From Jilunia laotingensis (lineage in GTDB: Bacteria > Bacteroidota > Bacteroidia > Bacteroidales > Bacteroidaceae), in the NCBI RefSeq assembly GCF_014385165.1, contig NZ_JACRTF010000001.1:2914001-2978000 (forward strand): a stretch of DNA of 64,000 nucleotides, written 5' to 3'. The stretch's first letter is position 1, and each line of letters begins with the position of its first letter. The notes beneath the pieces are model-generated. The model did not search any database. It was not told where the DNA came from and saw nothing but the letters and a program-made list of their open reading frames with translations. Shown here in pieces: positions 44,697-53,357 of this stretch. Made by a program: the position numbers and the translations under genes.

Positions 44697-45953
44697 TTAT
44701 TCTTCAATGGCGGCAATGCCCGGAAGAACTTTTCCTTCGATTGCTTCAAGTAATGCACCGCCTCCGGTAGAAACATATGATACACCGTCTGCCAATCCGA
44801 ACTTGTTGACACAAGCCACAGAGTCACCACCTCCTACAAGTGAGAAAGCACCGTTTTTAGTCGCTTCAACGATAGCTTCACCTACTGAACGTGAACCGTG
44901 AGTGAAGTTTTCGAATTCGAATACACCTGTCGGGCCATTCCATAAGATTGTTTTGGAATTCTTGATAACGTTGGCGAAGATTTCTTCTGATTTCGGACCT
45001 ATATCCAAACCTTCCCAGCCATCAGGAATTTCGTTAACAGCACAGAATTTAGTATTGGCATCATTAGAGAAAGAGTCAGCGATCTTAGCATCTACAGCCA
45101 GTACCAGGTTTACACCTTTCTCTTTTGCTTTTTTCATCAGTTCGAGAGCCAGATCAAGCTTATCATCTTCTACTATAGACAAACCGATGTGACCACCCTG
45201 AGCCTTTGTAAATGTATAAGTCATTCCGCCTGTGATAATCAAGTTATCAACCTTGTTCAGCAGGTTCTCGATGATTTCAATTTTGGAAGAGACTTTAGAT
45301 CCACCCATGATAGCGGTGAAAGGACGTTTGATATCGTTCAATATTTTGTCTACAGCCTTTACTTCCTTTTCCATCAGATAACCGAACATTTTGTTATCTT
45401 TGTCGAAATATTTTGCAATTAAAGCTGTAGAAGCGTGTGCGCGGTGAGCTGTACCGAATGCATCATTTACATAGCAATCAGCGTATGAGGCCAATTTTTT
45501 AGTAAATTCTTTCTGACTTTCTTTCACAGCTTTCTTGGCAGCAGCTTTTTCTTCATCTGTTGCGTCTTCTGCGAGTCCTCTCGGTTTGCCTTCTTCTTCA
45601 GCATAAAAACGGAGGTTTTCAAGTAACAATACTTCGCCCGGTTGCAGAGCGGCAGCTTTTACAGCAGCTTCTTCACCCATGCAATCGTTGGCAAACTGAA
45701 CTTCTACACCGAGCAGTTCGGATACATGTTTAACGATATGTTTCAGAGAGAATTTATCGGCAACACCTTTCGGACGTCCCAGGTGAGAACCGATAATCAC
45801 ACTACCACCGTCTGCCAGAATCTTTTTCAGAGTAGGAAGAGCTGCGCGAATACGAGTGTCATCAGTAATGTTGAAGTTTTCGTCCAAGGGCACGTTGAAA
45901 TCAACGCGAACGAATGCCTTTTTACCAGCAAAGTTGAATTTGTCAATTGTCAT
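44697..45953 (-). CDS. pgk: Phosphoglycerate kinase
   Basis: 418-aa glycolytic enzyme making ATP and 3-phosphoglycerate from 1,3-bisphosphoglycerate. N-terminal [10 protein letters not shown] and SHLGRPKG bind the substrate. The C-terminal domain carries [23 protein letters not shown] and the nucleotide motif VGGGDSVA. Length normal. Monocistronic by its own promoter (46109) and terminator (44609). Confidence 0.97.
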   Translation of the reverse strand: MTIDKFNFAGKKAFVRVDFNVPLDENFNITDDTRIRAALPTLKKILADGGSVIIGSHLGRPKGVADKFSLKHIVKHVSELLGVEVQFANDCMGEEAAVKAAALQPGEVLLLENLRFYAEEEGKPRGLAEDATDEEKAAAKKAVKESQKEFTKKLASYADCYVNDAFGTAHRAHASTALIAKYFDKDNKMFGYLMEKEVKAVDKILNDIKRPFTAIMGGSKVSSKIEIIENLLNKVDNLIITGGMTYTFTKAQGGHIGLSIVEDDKLDLALELMKKAKEKGVNLVLAVDAKIADSFSNDANTKFCAVNEIPDGWEGLDIGPKSEEIFANVIKNSKTILWNGPTGVFEFENFTHGSRSVGEAIVEATKNGAFSLVGGGDSVACVNKFGLADGVSYVSTGGGALLEAIEGKVLPGIAAIEE

Positions 45954-46108
45954 AATACTCTATTTATTTAAAAATGTTAATCCTTATGTCCTGTTTAAAT
46001 TTTACTTTCGAAGAATTTAGTCCGCTTTCTTCTGTCTTCCTTTAGAAAAAGGACTCTCAAAAGAATGATGAACAATATGATAACAGGTTCTTACTTTTTT
46101 GATTGCCG

Positions 46109-46116
46109 CAAAGTTA
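46109..46116 (-). promoter_or_regulatory. Promoter -7 box of pgk
   Basis: TAACTTTG on the minus strand fits TAnnTTTG. It lies 156 nt upstream of the pgk ATG, implying a leader of about 145 nt in which no gene or clear riboswitch is seen. Confidence 0.6.
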
Positions 46117-46147
46117 CTATTTATTTCTTTTTTTTGCTACGAAATCG

Positions 46148-46825
46148 TTATTTATTCTTTCTCTTTGCTTTGTCTTTTGTTACTTTATACTTATCACAGT
46201 AATATTTGCACAACATTTGCAAACCGCAAGTATCACATTTGGGAGTACGTGACTGGCAAACATATCGGCCATGAAGTATCAGCCAATGATGAGCTATGGG
46301 AATCAGTTCTTCGGGAATGTTTTTCGTTAATTCTTTTTCTACACTGAACGGAGTAGTGCATTTATCGTCCACTAATCCCAAACGGTGACTGACGCGGAAT
46401 ACATGTGTGTCTACCGCCATGGCAGCCTTGTTGAATACAACGGACTGGATTACATTAGCAGTTTTCCGTCCGACTCCCGGCAGCTTTATCAGTTCTTCCA
46501 ATGTTCCGGGCACTTCACTATTGAAATCTTTTACCAACATTTGAGCCATGCCTACCAAGTGTTTTGCTTTGTTATTGGGATAGGACACACTGCGAATGTA
46601 TTCGAATACCACTTCCGGTGTACTGGCTGCCAAAGCTTCCGGAGTAGGGAAGTCCCTGTAAAGCGGTGGGGTAATAATATTCACTCGCTTGTCTGTACAT
46701 TGCGCGGAAAGGATAACAGCTATCAGTAATTCGAATGGGTTGTTGTAATGGAGTTCCGTTTCGGCAATAGGTACATTTTCTTGAAACCAAGCAATTATTT
46801 TCTCAAAACGTTCTTTCTTTCTCAT
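46148..46825 (-). CDS. nth: Endonuclease III
   Basis: 225-aa DNA glycosylase/AP lyase that removes oxidised pyrimidines. Shows the helix-hairpin-helix LPGVGRKTANV with catalytic Lys, the catalytic Asp in VDTHVFRVSHRLG, and the iron-sulfur cluster Cys pattern at the C-terminus (CQSRTPKCDTCGLQMLC). Starts at an ATGA overlap with the MFS gene stop. Confidence 0.95.
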   Translation of the reverse strand: MRKKERFEKIIAWFQENVPIAETELHYNNPFELLIAVILSAQCTDKRVNIITPPLYRDFPTPEALAASTPEVVFEYIRSVSYPNNKAKHLVGMAQMLVKDFNSEVPGTLEELIKLPGVGRKTANVIQSVVFNKAAMAVDTHVFRVSHRLGLVDDKCTTPFSVEKELTKNIPEELIPIAHHWLILHGRYVCQSRTPKCDTCGLQMLCKYYCDKYKVTKDKAKRKNK

Positions 46826-48018
46826 CGTAATTTGTTTTTATGATAGTGAGGAGCAACTCTTAGGTTAAAATAAAAGATAGAAACTACCGTTAGACAGGCA
46901 CCGAACAGGTAGGCCATGTCGAAAGTGCTGATCTCGGCAATGAATCCTCCGGTCAGCATACCGATGCCGATTCCTACGTCCCAAGAAGTCAGGTAGGTTG
47001 AAGTCGCAGTTCCGCGCTGGCTGTTAGGAGCGAGGTTTACGAACAGCGTATTGTAGGCCGGAAACATGATTCCAAATCCTATTCCGAGTGATAGGGCTAT
47101 TACGAAAAACAATACGGTGCATACTGTGATATCCCATTGAACAATATATACGCAGGCTGCTAACAAGAAAAAAGTGAAAACAACAATATACAATCCGGCA
47201 GAGATAACCTGTGTTATTTTTCCTTTGTCAACCAATTTACCGGAAAAGATTCGTGAAATAGCCATTCCGACTGCCATAAAAGTGAAGAAGAATCCTGTTT
47301 GCGCATTAATTCCAATTTGGCGTGAATACATGGCTACATAGTTGGTAGTCATTCCATAAGGAATAGAGAGCAGTAAAAGGCTGATTCCCGCTGGTATTCC
47401 TTTTAATAAAATGAAACGATCCAATGATATCGGTTCTCGTTTGACAGGAGGTTTATAGGATGTTCTCACTAGGCTTGCAGACAAAAAACCGAGTATGCAG
47501 GATATAAGCGAACAGCTAAATATCATTGTAAATGACATCTCTGCATCGTGCATAAAAAGCCCGGTCATCGGACCGATGGACATAGCTGTATTATTTGTCA
47601 GTCCGTAATACCCCAATCCCTCCCCGCGCCTTGATGAAGGCATGATGTCGATCACGACAGTATTTCCTCCTACCGTTACCATCCCAAAAGAGACCCCGTG
47701 GATAATACGGAATATTATAAATAAGGTGAGGCTTCCGGCTACGATATAACCTGCGAAAATACTGGTAAATATGAAATAAGAAAGCAGATAAAGTGGTTTT
47801 CGTGCAAAAGAATCGAGCAGATAACCGGAGAATGGGCGGATGCATAGTGCTGCGATAGTATAACAGGATAATATAATTCCGATAGTGGAGTTCCCGGCAC
47901 GAAAAACTTCCGACAGATAGAAAGGCAATACCGGAATCAATAGCCAGAAACCGAAATACAGCAGAAAATTGGCCGCTAATATGAAGCAGTAACTGGGTGT
48001 GGCAAGTCTGTCTTTCAT
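46822..48018 (-). CDS. Major facilitator superfamily transporter
   Basis: 398 aa, about 12 membrane helices in two halves. The loop 2-3 motif (GYLLDSFARKPLY) matches the MFS signature. Looks like a drug or metabolite efflux protein; the substrate is not predictable. Its 3' end overlaps nth by 4 bp, so the two are cotranscribed. Confidence 0.87.
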   Translation of the reverse strand: MKDRLATPSYCFILAANFLLYFGFWLLIPVLPFYLSEVFRAGNSTIGIILSCYTIAALCIRPFSGYLLDSFARKPLYLLSYFIFTSIFAGYIVAGSLTLFIIFRIIHGVSFGMVTVGGNTVVIDIMPSSRRGEGLGYYGLTNNTAMSIGPMTGLFMHDAEMSFTMIFSCSLISCILGFLSASLVRTSYKPPVKREPISLDRFILLKGIPAGISLLLLSIPYGMTTNYVAMYSRQIGINAQTGFFFTFMAVGMAISRIFSGKLVDKGKITQVISAGLYIVVFTFFLLAACVYIVQWDITVCTVLFFVIALSLGIGFGIMFPAYNTLFVNLAPNSQRGTATSTYLTSWDVGIGIGMLTGGFIAEISTFDMAYLFGACLTVVSIFYFNLRVAPHYHKNKLR

Positions 48019-48023
48019 TTTAT

Positions 48024-48115
48024 TTAGTTGAAAATTGAAGGTTGAAAGCTGAAAGTTGAAAATGAAGAATTACTGCATGGTAATTCTCTATTTCCAACTT
48101 TCCATTTCCAACTCT
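48024..48115. repeat. Purine/pyrimidine-skewed repeats between pheS and the MFS gene
   Basis: Short repeats of GTTGAAAG/GTTGGAAA type fill the gap. They surround an 8-bp hairpin (48066-48073 / 48080-48087) that could weaken readthrough from pheS. Confidence 0.6.
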
Positions 48116-48116
48116 T

Positions 48117-49136
48117 TTAGTAGGCTGCCTCGAATTCTTTTAAGAACCGTGTATCGTTTTCCGAGAACATGCGTAAATCTTTCACTTGATATTTCAAGTT
48201 AGTGATTCGCTCGATACCCATTCCAAGAGCATAACCACTGTATATTTTGCTATCTATTCCGTTAGCATCGAGTACGTTCAGGTCGACCATGCCACATCCT
48301 AGAATTTCTACCCAACCGGTATGTTTACAAAACGGACAGCCTTTTCCACCGCAGATATTGCAGCTGATGTCCATTTCTGCGCTTGGCTCAGTAAATGGGA
48401 AATAAGACGGGCGCAAACGAATTTTTGTATCAGCACCGAACATTTCTTTGGCAAAGAGCAACAGTACTTGTTTCAAGTCAGTGAATGATACATTTTGATC
48501 CACATACAAAGCTTCGACTTGGTGGAAGAAGCAGTGGGCACGATAGCTGATGGCTTCATTACGGTAAACACGTCCCGGACAGATGATGCGGATAGGAGGT
48601 TGAGAAACTTCCATTACACGACTTTGCACAGAGGAAGTATGCGTACGCAACAAAATATCCGGATGTGATTCGATGAAGAACGTGTCCTGCATATCACGTG
48701 CCGGGTGATCTTCGGCAAAGTTAAGTGCGGAAAACACGTGCCAGTCATCTTCTATTTCAGGTCCTTCGGCAATACTGAATCCCAAGCGGGCAAAGATATC
48801 TATGATTTCATTCTTAACGATAGAAAGTGGATGACGTGTACCCAATTCTACAGGATATGCAGAACGGGTGAGGTCGAGTTCACATGCACCGTTATCTTGA
48901 TTGTCGAATTGCTCTTTCAGCGTGTTGATTTTCTCTTGTGCTTTTGTTTTCAATTCGTTCAATCTCATGCCGACTTCCTTTTTTTGGTCTGCCGCTACAT
49001 TGCGAAAATCTGCCATAAGTTCATTAATGGCTCCTTTTTTACTGAGATATTTGATGCGTAGAGCTTCAAGCTCGTCTGCACTGGCAGCTTTCAGTGCTTC
49101 AACTTCTTCAAGGAGTTGGTTAATCTTAGCTATCAT
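48117..49136 (-). CDS. pheS: Phenylalanyl-tRNA synthetase alpha subunit
   Basis: 339 aa. An N-terminal coiled coil (about 1-90) contacts tRNA. The class II core carries motif 2 (CPGRVYRNE) and motif 3 (GYALGMGIERI), plus FTEPSAEMDI. Charges tRNA-Phe with PheT, which is not in the window. Preceded by a TATCTTTG promoter box. Confidence 0.96.
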   Translation of the reverse strand: MIAKINQLLEEVEALKAASADELEALRIKYLSKKGAINELMADFRNVAADQKKEVGMRLNELKTKAQEKINTLKEQFDNQDNGACELDLTRSAYPVELGTRHPLSIVKNEIIDIFARLGFSIAEGPEIEDDWHVFSALNFAEDHPARDMQDTFFIESHPDILLRTHTSSVQSRVMEVSQPPIRIICPGRVYRNEAISYRAHCFFHQVEALYVDQNVSFTDLKQVLLLFAKEMFGADTKIRLRPSYFPFTEPSAEMDISCNICGGKGCPFCKHTGWVEILGCGMVDLNVLDANGIDSKIYSGYALGMGIERITNLKYQVKDLRMFSENDTRFLKEFEAAY

Positions 49137-49172
49137 ATTTCTGGTTTATTATTATATTCAGATAAAACGTTG

Positions 49173-49180
49173 CAAAGATA
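49173..49180 (-). promoter_or_regulatory. Promoter -7 box of pheS
   Basis: TATCTTTG on the minus strand, 36 nt before the pheS ATG. Confidence 0.65.
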
Positions 49181-49327
49181 GTGGTTTTTATCATAATTTG
49201 CTTCTCTTATTAGGTATTGTTTTTGTGAGTATGTAGGTATTAAAAAGTGCCTAACTTGTTTAATGTGTTAATGAATGCATCGTACATGTTAAGCTATGTT
49301 GTATTTTAGGCGAAAGCATTCGATATA

Positions 49328-49358
49328 TTTGCAGGTGTCGTGAAAGTCTGTATCTTTG
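49328..49358 (+). promoter_or_regulatory. Complete Bacteroides promoter without a following gene
   Basis: TTTG at 49328-49331 and TATCTTTG at 49351-49358 are exactly 19 bp apart, the consensus spacing. No coding region follows on the plus strand; a terminator does. Confidence 0.7.
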
Positions 49359-49364
49359 CAATGT

Positions 49365-49430
49365 GTTTTTCATAGTATTAGATTTAAGGTTAACAAAGAT
49401 TGGCTGTCTGGGATAGATAGCCTTTTTTTT
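49365..49430 (+). ncRNA. Candidate small RNA of about 65 nt
   Basis: Expected transcript between the promoter at 49328-49358 and the terminator that ends near 49430. The start site is assumed about 7 nt after the -7 box. No small ORF with a ribosome-binding sequence was seen. An attenuated leader or a fortuitous pair of signals is the alternative. Confidence 0.45.
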
Positions 49431-49440
49431 TGTTAACCTT
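49386..49440 (+). terminator. Nested hairpin terminator with T-tract
   Basis: Inner stem 49402-49409 / 49415-49422 (one G-U pair, 5-nt loop) followed by eight or nine Ts. An outer 10-bp pairing 49386-49395 / 49431-49440 encloses it. Confidence 0.75.
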
Positions 49441-49524
49441 TCTCTTTTTGTTCTGATCCGGGATTAATATAAAAACGGATCGGGATCACTTTGGTCTGTA
49501 TAAATCCGGGAAGGATAAAAATAA

Positions 49525-49556
49525 AAAAATGATGCCTGTATTCAGGCATCATTTTT
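49525..49556 (-). terminator. Terminator overlapping the end of a small gene
   Basis: 14-bp perfect stem (49525-49538 / 49543-49556) with a 4-nt loop and A/T flanks, active on either strand. The stop codon of the small minus-strand gene (49542-49544) lies at the top of the stem. Confidence 0.75.
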
Positions 49557-49691
49557 CTTATCATTATTATCTTCATCTTCAAGTGGTGGAGAAACCGGAT
49601 TTATATCTGTATTTGATTTGTTTGCTTTTATAGCGGCTTTGATAAGTACAAATACAGTGATTGCTATGACTATTGCTATTATTATTTTCAT
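49542..49691 (-). CDS. Small single-pass membrane protein
   Basis: 49 aa from the ATG at 49691. One hydrophobic helix (about 2-20, KIIIAIVIAITVFVLIKAA) and an acidic, Asn-rich tail (EDEDNNDKK). No family recognised. The longer reading (65 aa) adds an unlikely polar extension. The gene's end is embedded in a terminator. Confidence 0.6.
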   Translation of the reverse strand: MKIIIAIVIAITVFVLIKAAIKANKSNTDINPVSPPLEDEDNNDKKNDA

Positions 49692-49827
49692 AATAGGTCT
49701 GATTTTATAATTTTTATAGTTGTTGAATTGATAGAACACTATAGAAGTTCTTTTGTTTAATTACTAATTATTGATTTATAATAATTTGTTGAACGATATC
49801 GGACGTAATAGCGAAAAGTGGGAAATA

Positions 49828-49859
49828 AAAAAAGATGCCTTGACTAAAGCATCTTTTTT
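49828..49859. terminator. Terminator beside the tRNA remnant
   Basis: 11-bp stem AAAAAAGATGC / GCATCTTTTTT with a 10-nt loop. On the minus strand it lies directly after the tRNA-like 3' end (49864), the usual arrangement for a tRNA gene terminator. Confidence 0.7.
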
Positions 49860-49863
49860 ATTG

Positions 49864-49890
49864 TAGAGCGTACGGGATTCGCCCCCGTGA
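49864..49890 (-). pseudogene. tRNA 3'-end remnant, possible attachment site
   Basis: On the minus strand ACGGG-GGCGAAT-CCCGT forms a 5-bp T-stem with a 7-nt loop ending CGAAT, followed by acceptor-type ACGCTCTA. The canonical TTCGAAT loop differs at two bases. No other tRNA arms are upstream. A duplicated tRNA 3' end next to a terminator is what an integrative element leaves at its far end. Confidence 0.5.
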
Positions 49891-50060
49891 AATTATACCA
49901 CTATAAATTAAGCACTTAACTATTAGCTAATAGTAAGGTACTAAAATATGGTCGCATATTTCGCACACAATATTTAGCATTAAAAATTGAACTCAAAGAA
50001 CTACTTTTTCAATACCAAAAATGTACGAAATTTCCTGATAACTACATAATTTCTAAAGAT
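49891..50060. other. AT-rich gap inside the putative element end
   Basis: No gene. Holds a 16-bp palindrome (ACTATTAGCTAATAGT, 49919-49934), which could be a protein-binding site near the attachment remnant. Confidence 0.35.
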
Positions 50061-50327
50061 TTATTTACTGTTTCTTTCAACAAATTCTGTTGCTATATCA
50101 ACCTTGTTCAACCAACTTTTAAGAAATTTTTGATTAGTCGACTTCCTCTTTACCAAATCCTGATAATATATCCTTCGTTGATTAATGAATTCATTAACCA
50201 ACTCATTCAATTTGGCTTTATTATTGGTATAAGTAAGGATAATGTTTCCAATTGCACCATCTGTTGCAATTGTCACACTGTACACCTTATTAATTGCAAG
50301 TATACTGAAAAAAATAGTGAATAACAT
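50061..50327 (-). CDS. Doubtful small membrane-associated protein
   Basis: 88 codons with ATG and a hydrophobic N-terminus. No family recognised, no promoter box. Its 5' end is antisense to the hydrolase tail at 50308-50418, which reads better as protein. Confidence 0.3.
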   Translation of the reverse strand: MLFTIFFSILAINKVYSVTIATDGAIGNIILTYTNNKAKLNELVNEFINQRRIYYQDLVKRKSTNQKFLKSWLNKVDIATEFVERNSK

Positions 50328-50418
50328 CGGTGCAAAATATGCTACTGCACCTAATTACTATGCTACGATGTGTAAGATGATTGGAATGTTCGAAAAAGAA
50401 GTAAAGAGGCTAGGTTGA
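50308..50418 (+). pseudogene. C-terminal tail of a peptidoglycan hydrolase-like gene
   Basis: KKIVNNIGAKYATAPNYYATM then MFEKEVKRLG ends at TGA 50416-50418, which overlaps the next ATG. The KYATxPxYY pattern resembles the end of glucosaminidase/muramidase-type lysis enzymes. All of the 5' part is missing; upstream the frame meets a stop at 50230. Confidence 0.45.
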
Positions 50419-50885
50419 TGAAAGCACTTCCGTGGATTTTAACTGTATTATTGTTGATTACATGTATTGCTGCATGGTTTCGACCATGCAAGCAAGTACA
50501 AGTCAATGTCGTTTCGGACACAATTATCATTGTTGATACAATTAGAGATGTTGTGCCAAAGCCGTACAAAGTTACAGTAATTCGAACCGATACATTTTAT
50601 TTGCCCATTTTGATTGGTGATTCTTCTGAATTAGATTCTGTACCTATTGTCTTTCCTGTTGAGCAAAAAGAATATAGAACAGATCAATACTTGTCTGTAA
50701 TAAGTGGTTTTCATCCGAACCTTGATTTTATAGAAACATATAATAAGATGCAAATTGTGATTCCTAAAAAAAACGATGGGGGCTTGGTTTTCAAGCTGGT
50801 TATGGTTATCCATATGGACTTTATGTTGGTATTGGTGTGGGCTATAATTTGTTTATGTGGTAATTTTTATAAGGGTATGAGTTGA
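50418..50885 (+). CDS. DUF6808-like prophage/transposon lysis-cassette protein, frameshifted near the end
   Basis: 155 codons. N-terminal membrane helix (about 5-20, LPWILTVLLLITC), then a repeat-rich periplasmic domain (DTIIIVDTIRDV). The frame as written ends in an implausible hydrophobic tail. One base shift at the eight-A run 50763-50770 restores RWGLGFQAGYGYPYGLYVGIGVGYNLFMW-type sequence to a TAA at 50861-50863, the natural end of this family. Sits immediately after the hydrolase tail (TGATG overlap), as in lysis cassettes. Confidence 0.65.
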   Translation: MKALPWILTVLLLITCIAAWFRPCKQVQVNVVSDTIIIVDTIRDVVPKPYKVTVIRTDTFYLPILIGDSSELDSVPIVFPVEQKEYRTDQYLSVISGFHPNLDFIETYNKMQIVIPKKNDGGLVFKLVMVIHMDFMLVLVWAIICLCGNFYKGMS

Positions 50886-50903
50886 AAAATGTTAGAGTAA
50901 GTG

Positions 50904-50934
50904 TTTTTATTCTAATTAGAATAATATATCTTTG
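50904..50934 (+). promoter_or_regulatory. Promoter of the GHKL/STAS-like pair
   Basis: TATCTTTG at 50927-50934 with TTTT at 50904-50907, 19 bp upstream; 53 nt before the ATG. Confidence 0.6.
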
Positions 50935-50986
50935 TAGCCATTAATGTATATTGTAATGTAATTGACATTCAACGTGAATACTAATA

Positions 50987-51871
50987 ATGCGGAGAATCAT
51001 ATTCGATAAAAAAGATAGACGGTATTGGATTAAGAGTGTGAACTCTATAGTCCGCATTTTGAAGCCATGTAAGACGGGGAAGAATCAGATTATTGATATA
51101 CATATTCAGAATGCAATAAAAAAAAGTGATTTTACTCCTTTCCATATAGTCCTTCTTTCATGTCTTATTGAATATATTGAAAGATATGGTTATGTTGTTG
51201 CTTTTGATGCAGATGATTTTGAATTAACCGAATTTATTTTTGGTGAAGTTAAAATGGATAAATACATAAACAATACTAGTACCGCATATGTTAAAGAAAA
51301 TGATAAGTCTAATTTGAATTTATGGAAGATTGTAGATAATAGAGCTAAAGAGTATAGTATTGTAATTACTGAATATTTACAAAGAACATACTTTAAAGGG
51401 TTGGATATTTCTGGCTTCCAAAATTCTTTGGATGAGATATATGCAAATGTTGCAGACCATTCTAAATCTAATGGCATTGCTTTTTCGTATATTAATTATG
51501 ATGAAGGAGAGGAGAAAATACATTTTGCAGCGTGTGATTTAGGTTTGGGGATTCCAACAACTCTTAGGGCTGCTATACCCGAGATTGAGAGTGACGAGTT
51601 GGCATTAAGGAGATCTTTGGATGTTGGTGTTTCCGCTAAAACAAATAAACACAATATGGGTTTTGGATTGGATAATGTATTGTCTAATCTTAAAAATGGT
51701 GGAATGATGAGAATTGTTAGTAACAATGCTTTGCTATTTTGCCAAGAAAATAAAAATAATATTAGAACCTTTTCTTTAGATTTTGATTTTAGAGGAACAT
51801 TGATTTACTTTGATATTTCAATTGATTCATTTGAAAAAGATGAAGAAATTGAAGGAGATGTCTATTTATAA
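50987..51871 (+). CDS. GHKL-fold ATP-binding protein
   Basis: 294 aa, soluble. Bergerat-fold motifs are visible: N box with EIYANVADHS (near 150-160), G1 CDLGLGIP (near 183-190) and G2 GFGLDNV (near 225-231). The N-terminal about 130 residues are unassigned, without sensor or dimerisation motifs of a histidine kinase. It is followed 10 bp later by a STAS-like DUF4325 gene. Such pairs recall SpoIIAB/SpoIIAA-type kinase and anti-anti-sigma partners, and similar pairs occur on mobile elements. Function unknown. Confidence 0.78.
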   Translation: MRRIIFDKKDRRYWIKSVNSIVRILKPCKTGKNQIIDIHIQNAIKKSDFTPFHIVLLSCLIEYIERYGYVVAFDADDFELTEFIFGEVKMDKYINNTSTAYVKENDKSNLNLWKIVDNRAKEYSIVITEYLQRTYFKGLDISGFQNSLDEIYANVADHSKSNGIAFSYINYDEGEEKIHFAACDLGLGIPTTLRAAIPEIESDELALRRSLDVGVSAKTNKHNMGFGLDNVLSNLKNGGMMRIVSNNALLFCQENKNNIRTFSLDFDFRGTLIYFDISIDSFEKDEEIEGDVYL

Positions 51872-51881
51872 CACTATAATT

Positions 51882-52172
51882 ATGGTAACAGTTAAAATAA
51901 AAGATGTATTAAACGGGAGAAACTATCCAGAAGGAGGGACAATGCTGTTTAGTATTATAAAAGATGCAATGAACAGTAATCAGACTGTATCCATAGATAT
52001 GGAAGATGTGGATTCTTTTCCGACAATGTTTATGAATACTTCTTTTGGTAGTTTGATTGATTTATTTGGTTTAGATACAACTAAGCAGGCATTGCGATTT
52101 CAGAATATAAAAAAGGCTCAAATTGAACGTATCAGAAAATATTTTAATGATTATAAGTCTTTAATAGATTGA
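51882..52172 (+). CDS. STAS-like DUF4325 protein
   Basis: 96 aa from the ATG at 51882. The pattern LNGRNYPEGG, then VSIDMEDVDSFPTMFMNTSFGSLIDLFG, fits DUF4325, a STAS-like domain. The central Ser/Thr-rich segment (TSFGS) sits where anti-anti-sigma factors are phosphorylated. Partner of the GHKL gene. Confidence 0.7.
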   Translation: MVTVKIKDVLNGRNYPEGGTMLFSIIKDAMNSNQTVSIDMEDVDSFPTMFMNTSFGSLIDLFGLDTTKQALRFQNIKKAQIERIRKYFNDYKSLID

Positions 52173-52220
52173 AAAATATTTTCAAAAGAGTGCCTCCAAA
52201 GATTTCGTCTCGACCTCGGC

Positions 52221-52268
52221 TGAACTGAACCCTAAAGGTTGAACAAAAAATTCTTAGGGTTCAGTTCA
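52221..52268. terminator. 15-bp perfect inverted repeat after the STAS-like gene
   Basis: TGAACTGAACCCTAA (52221-52235) and its inverse at 52254-52268, 18-nt loop. It lies between converging genes and may terminate both; it could also be a mobile-element end. Confidence 0.6.
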
Positions 52269-52291
52269 TTTTAGGACACGCTATGTGGTGA

Positions 52292-52954
52292 TTATTTTAA
52301 ATTATCAAGCACTTTTCTTATTGCTTCGTCCGCATGTTTCCTCATGAACTTCACGTAATTAAAAATAGGTCTATTCTTTTTTACTGATTGACCAATGCAG
52401 TATTCTAATATTTCAAGTGGAATTCCTATTTCAAAGCCGTGTTGCACAAATGATTTTCTCGCAGAATAATAGACTACTCTTTTGTCTATTCCCTGAAGTG
52501 AAGCGAGCCTCTGTATTTCTTTTGTGATATAATTCCTAAAATTTACATATGAATATTTATATCCGAATTCAAGTTTTCCACTTTTATTTACCCATTTTTT
52601 TAATATCTCTTTTGCTTCGAATGGTATAGTGATGCTTATTCTTTTATCTCCGCGTTTTGTATGTGCAGTTTTCGTTCTAATATACTCTAATACACTTGCA
52701 TTTTTAAAGTTTGCATTCATCAGATCAATAAGATTAATACCTCCTAGATAGTATGAAATCATAAATATGTCACGTGCAACACACAGAGATTTTTCTTTTA
52801 CATTGCAATCGCGTATTTTCTTTAATTCTTCAACGGTTATATCTATCTCTCTTTCTTCTGAATGTGGCATTTCATAATAAGCGAATGGATCAACTTTGTA
52901 TTTTAGATTTTTATCGGTTTGACTTAACCGATTGAAGGATAAACTTTTAGCGAA
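52292..52954 (-). pseudogene. 5'-truncated tyrosine recombinase
   Basis: The open frame from ATG 52870 gives 192 aa, and sense codons extend back to 52954, where a TAA interrupts. It is the catalytic domain of a Bacteroides element integrase: DITVEELKKIRD at its start, RTKTAHTKRGDKRISI, box II YYSARKSFVQHG and a C-terminal NYVKF with the probable nucleophile Tyr. Catalytic Arg I is not evident, as in IntDOT. The N-terminal arm and core-binding domains (about 200 aa) are absent, so integration activity is doubtful. Confidence 0.75.
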
Positions 52955-53357
52955 TTATTTGAGAAATAGAGGTAACGAGTTAGCAACCGTGCGAATTTCA
53001 GCGTTTTGCGTTGCTATGCTGTCAAATAACTCTTTCAGTTACAAATATAATATCTTTTTCCGAAAGTACGAATTGTCGGAGGCAATTTTATAAAATCAAC
53101 TTGCGAAAAAAGAAAATCATTCATCTCATTCACAAGTTGGCATGCTAGGAACATTGTTCGTTTTGTCATTCTGTCACCGGGATTTGTCCGCATGGGTGCG
53201 GATCTGCCCCGGTCAGCGAGGCACACAATATCATTTTGTCGTGACAAGCAGGTACTTTTTAGGATGTAACGCTCCGATATCGCTTTCTTTTTGCTTTTTA
53301 TATGCGCAAAGGTCAGAAGCCCCCAGCGAGAACCCCACCGGAGGTTTGTTTGTGGTA
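52955..53357. other. About 400 bp without a gene, possible mobile-element scar
   Basis: GC-richer than the surroundings (53160-53340), resembling noncoding ends of Bacteroides mobilisable elements. A 70-codon minus-strand frame here has no convincing features. Confidence 0.35.

Noticed and set aside
52221..52268. Terminal inverted repeats of an insertion sequence
   Set aside because: Arms are 18 nt apart with no transposase between them; a terminator or small scar fits better.
53035..53247. 70-codon minus-strand ORF
   Set aside because: Composition and position in a GC-richer noncoding scar give no support; no start signal.
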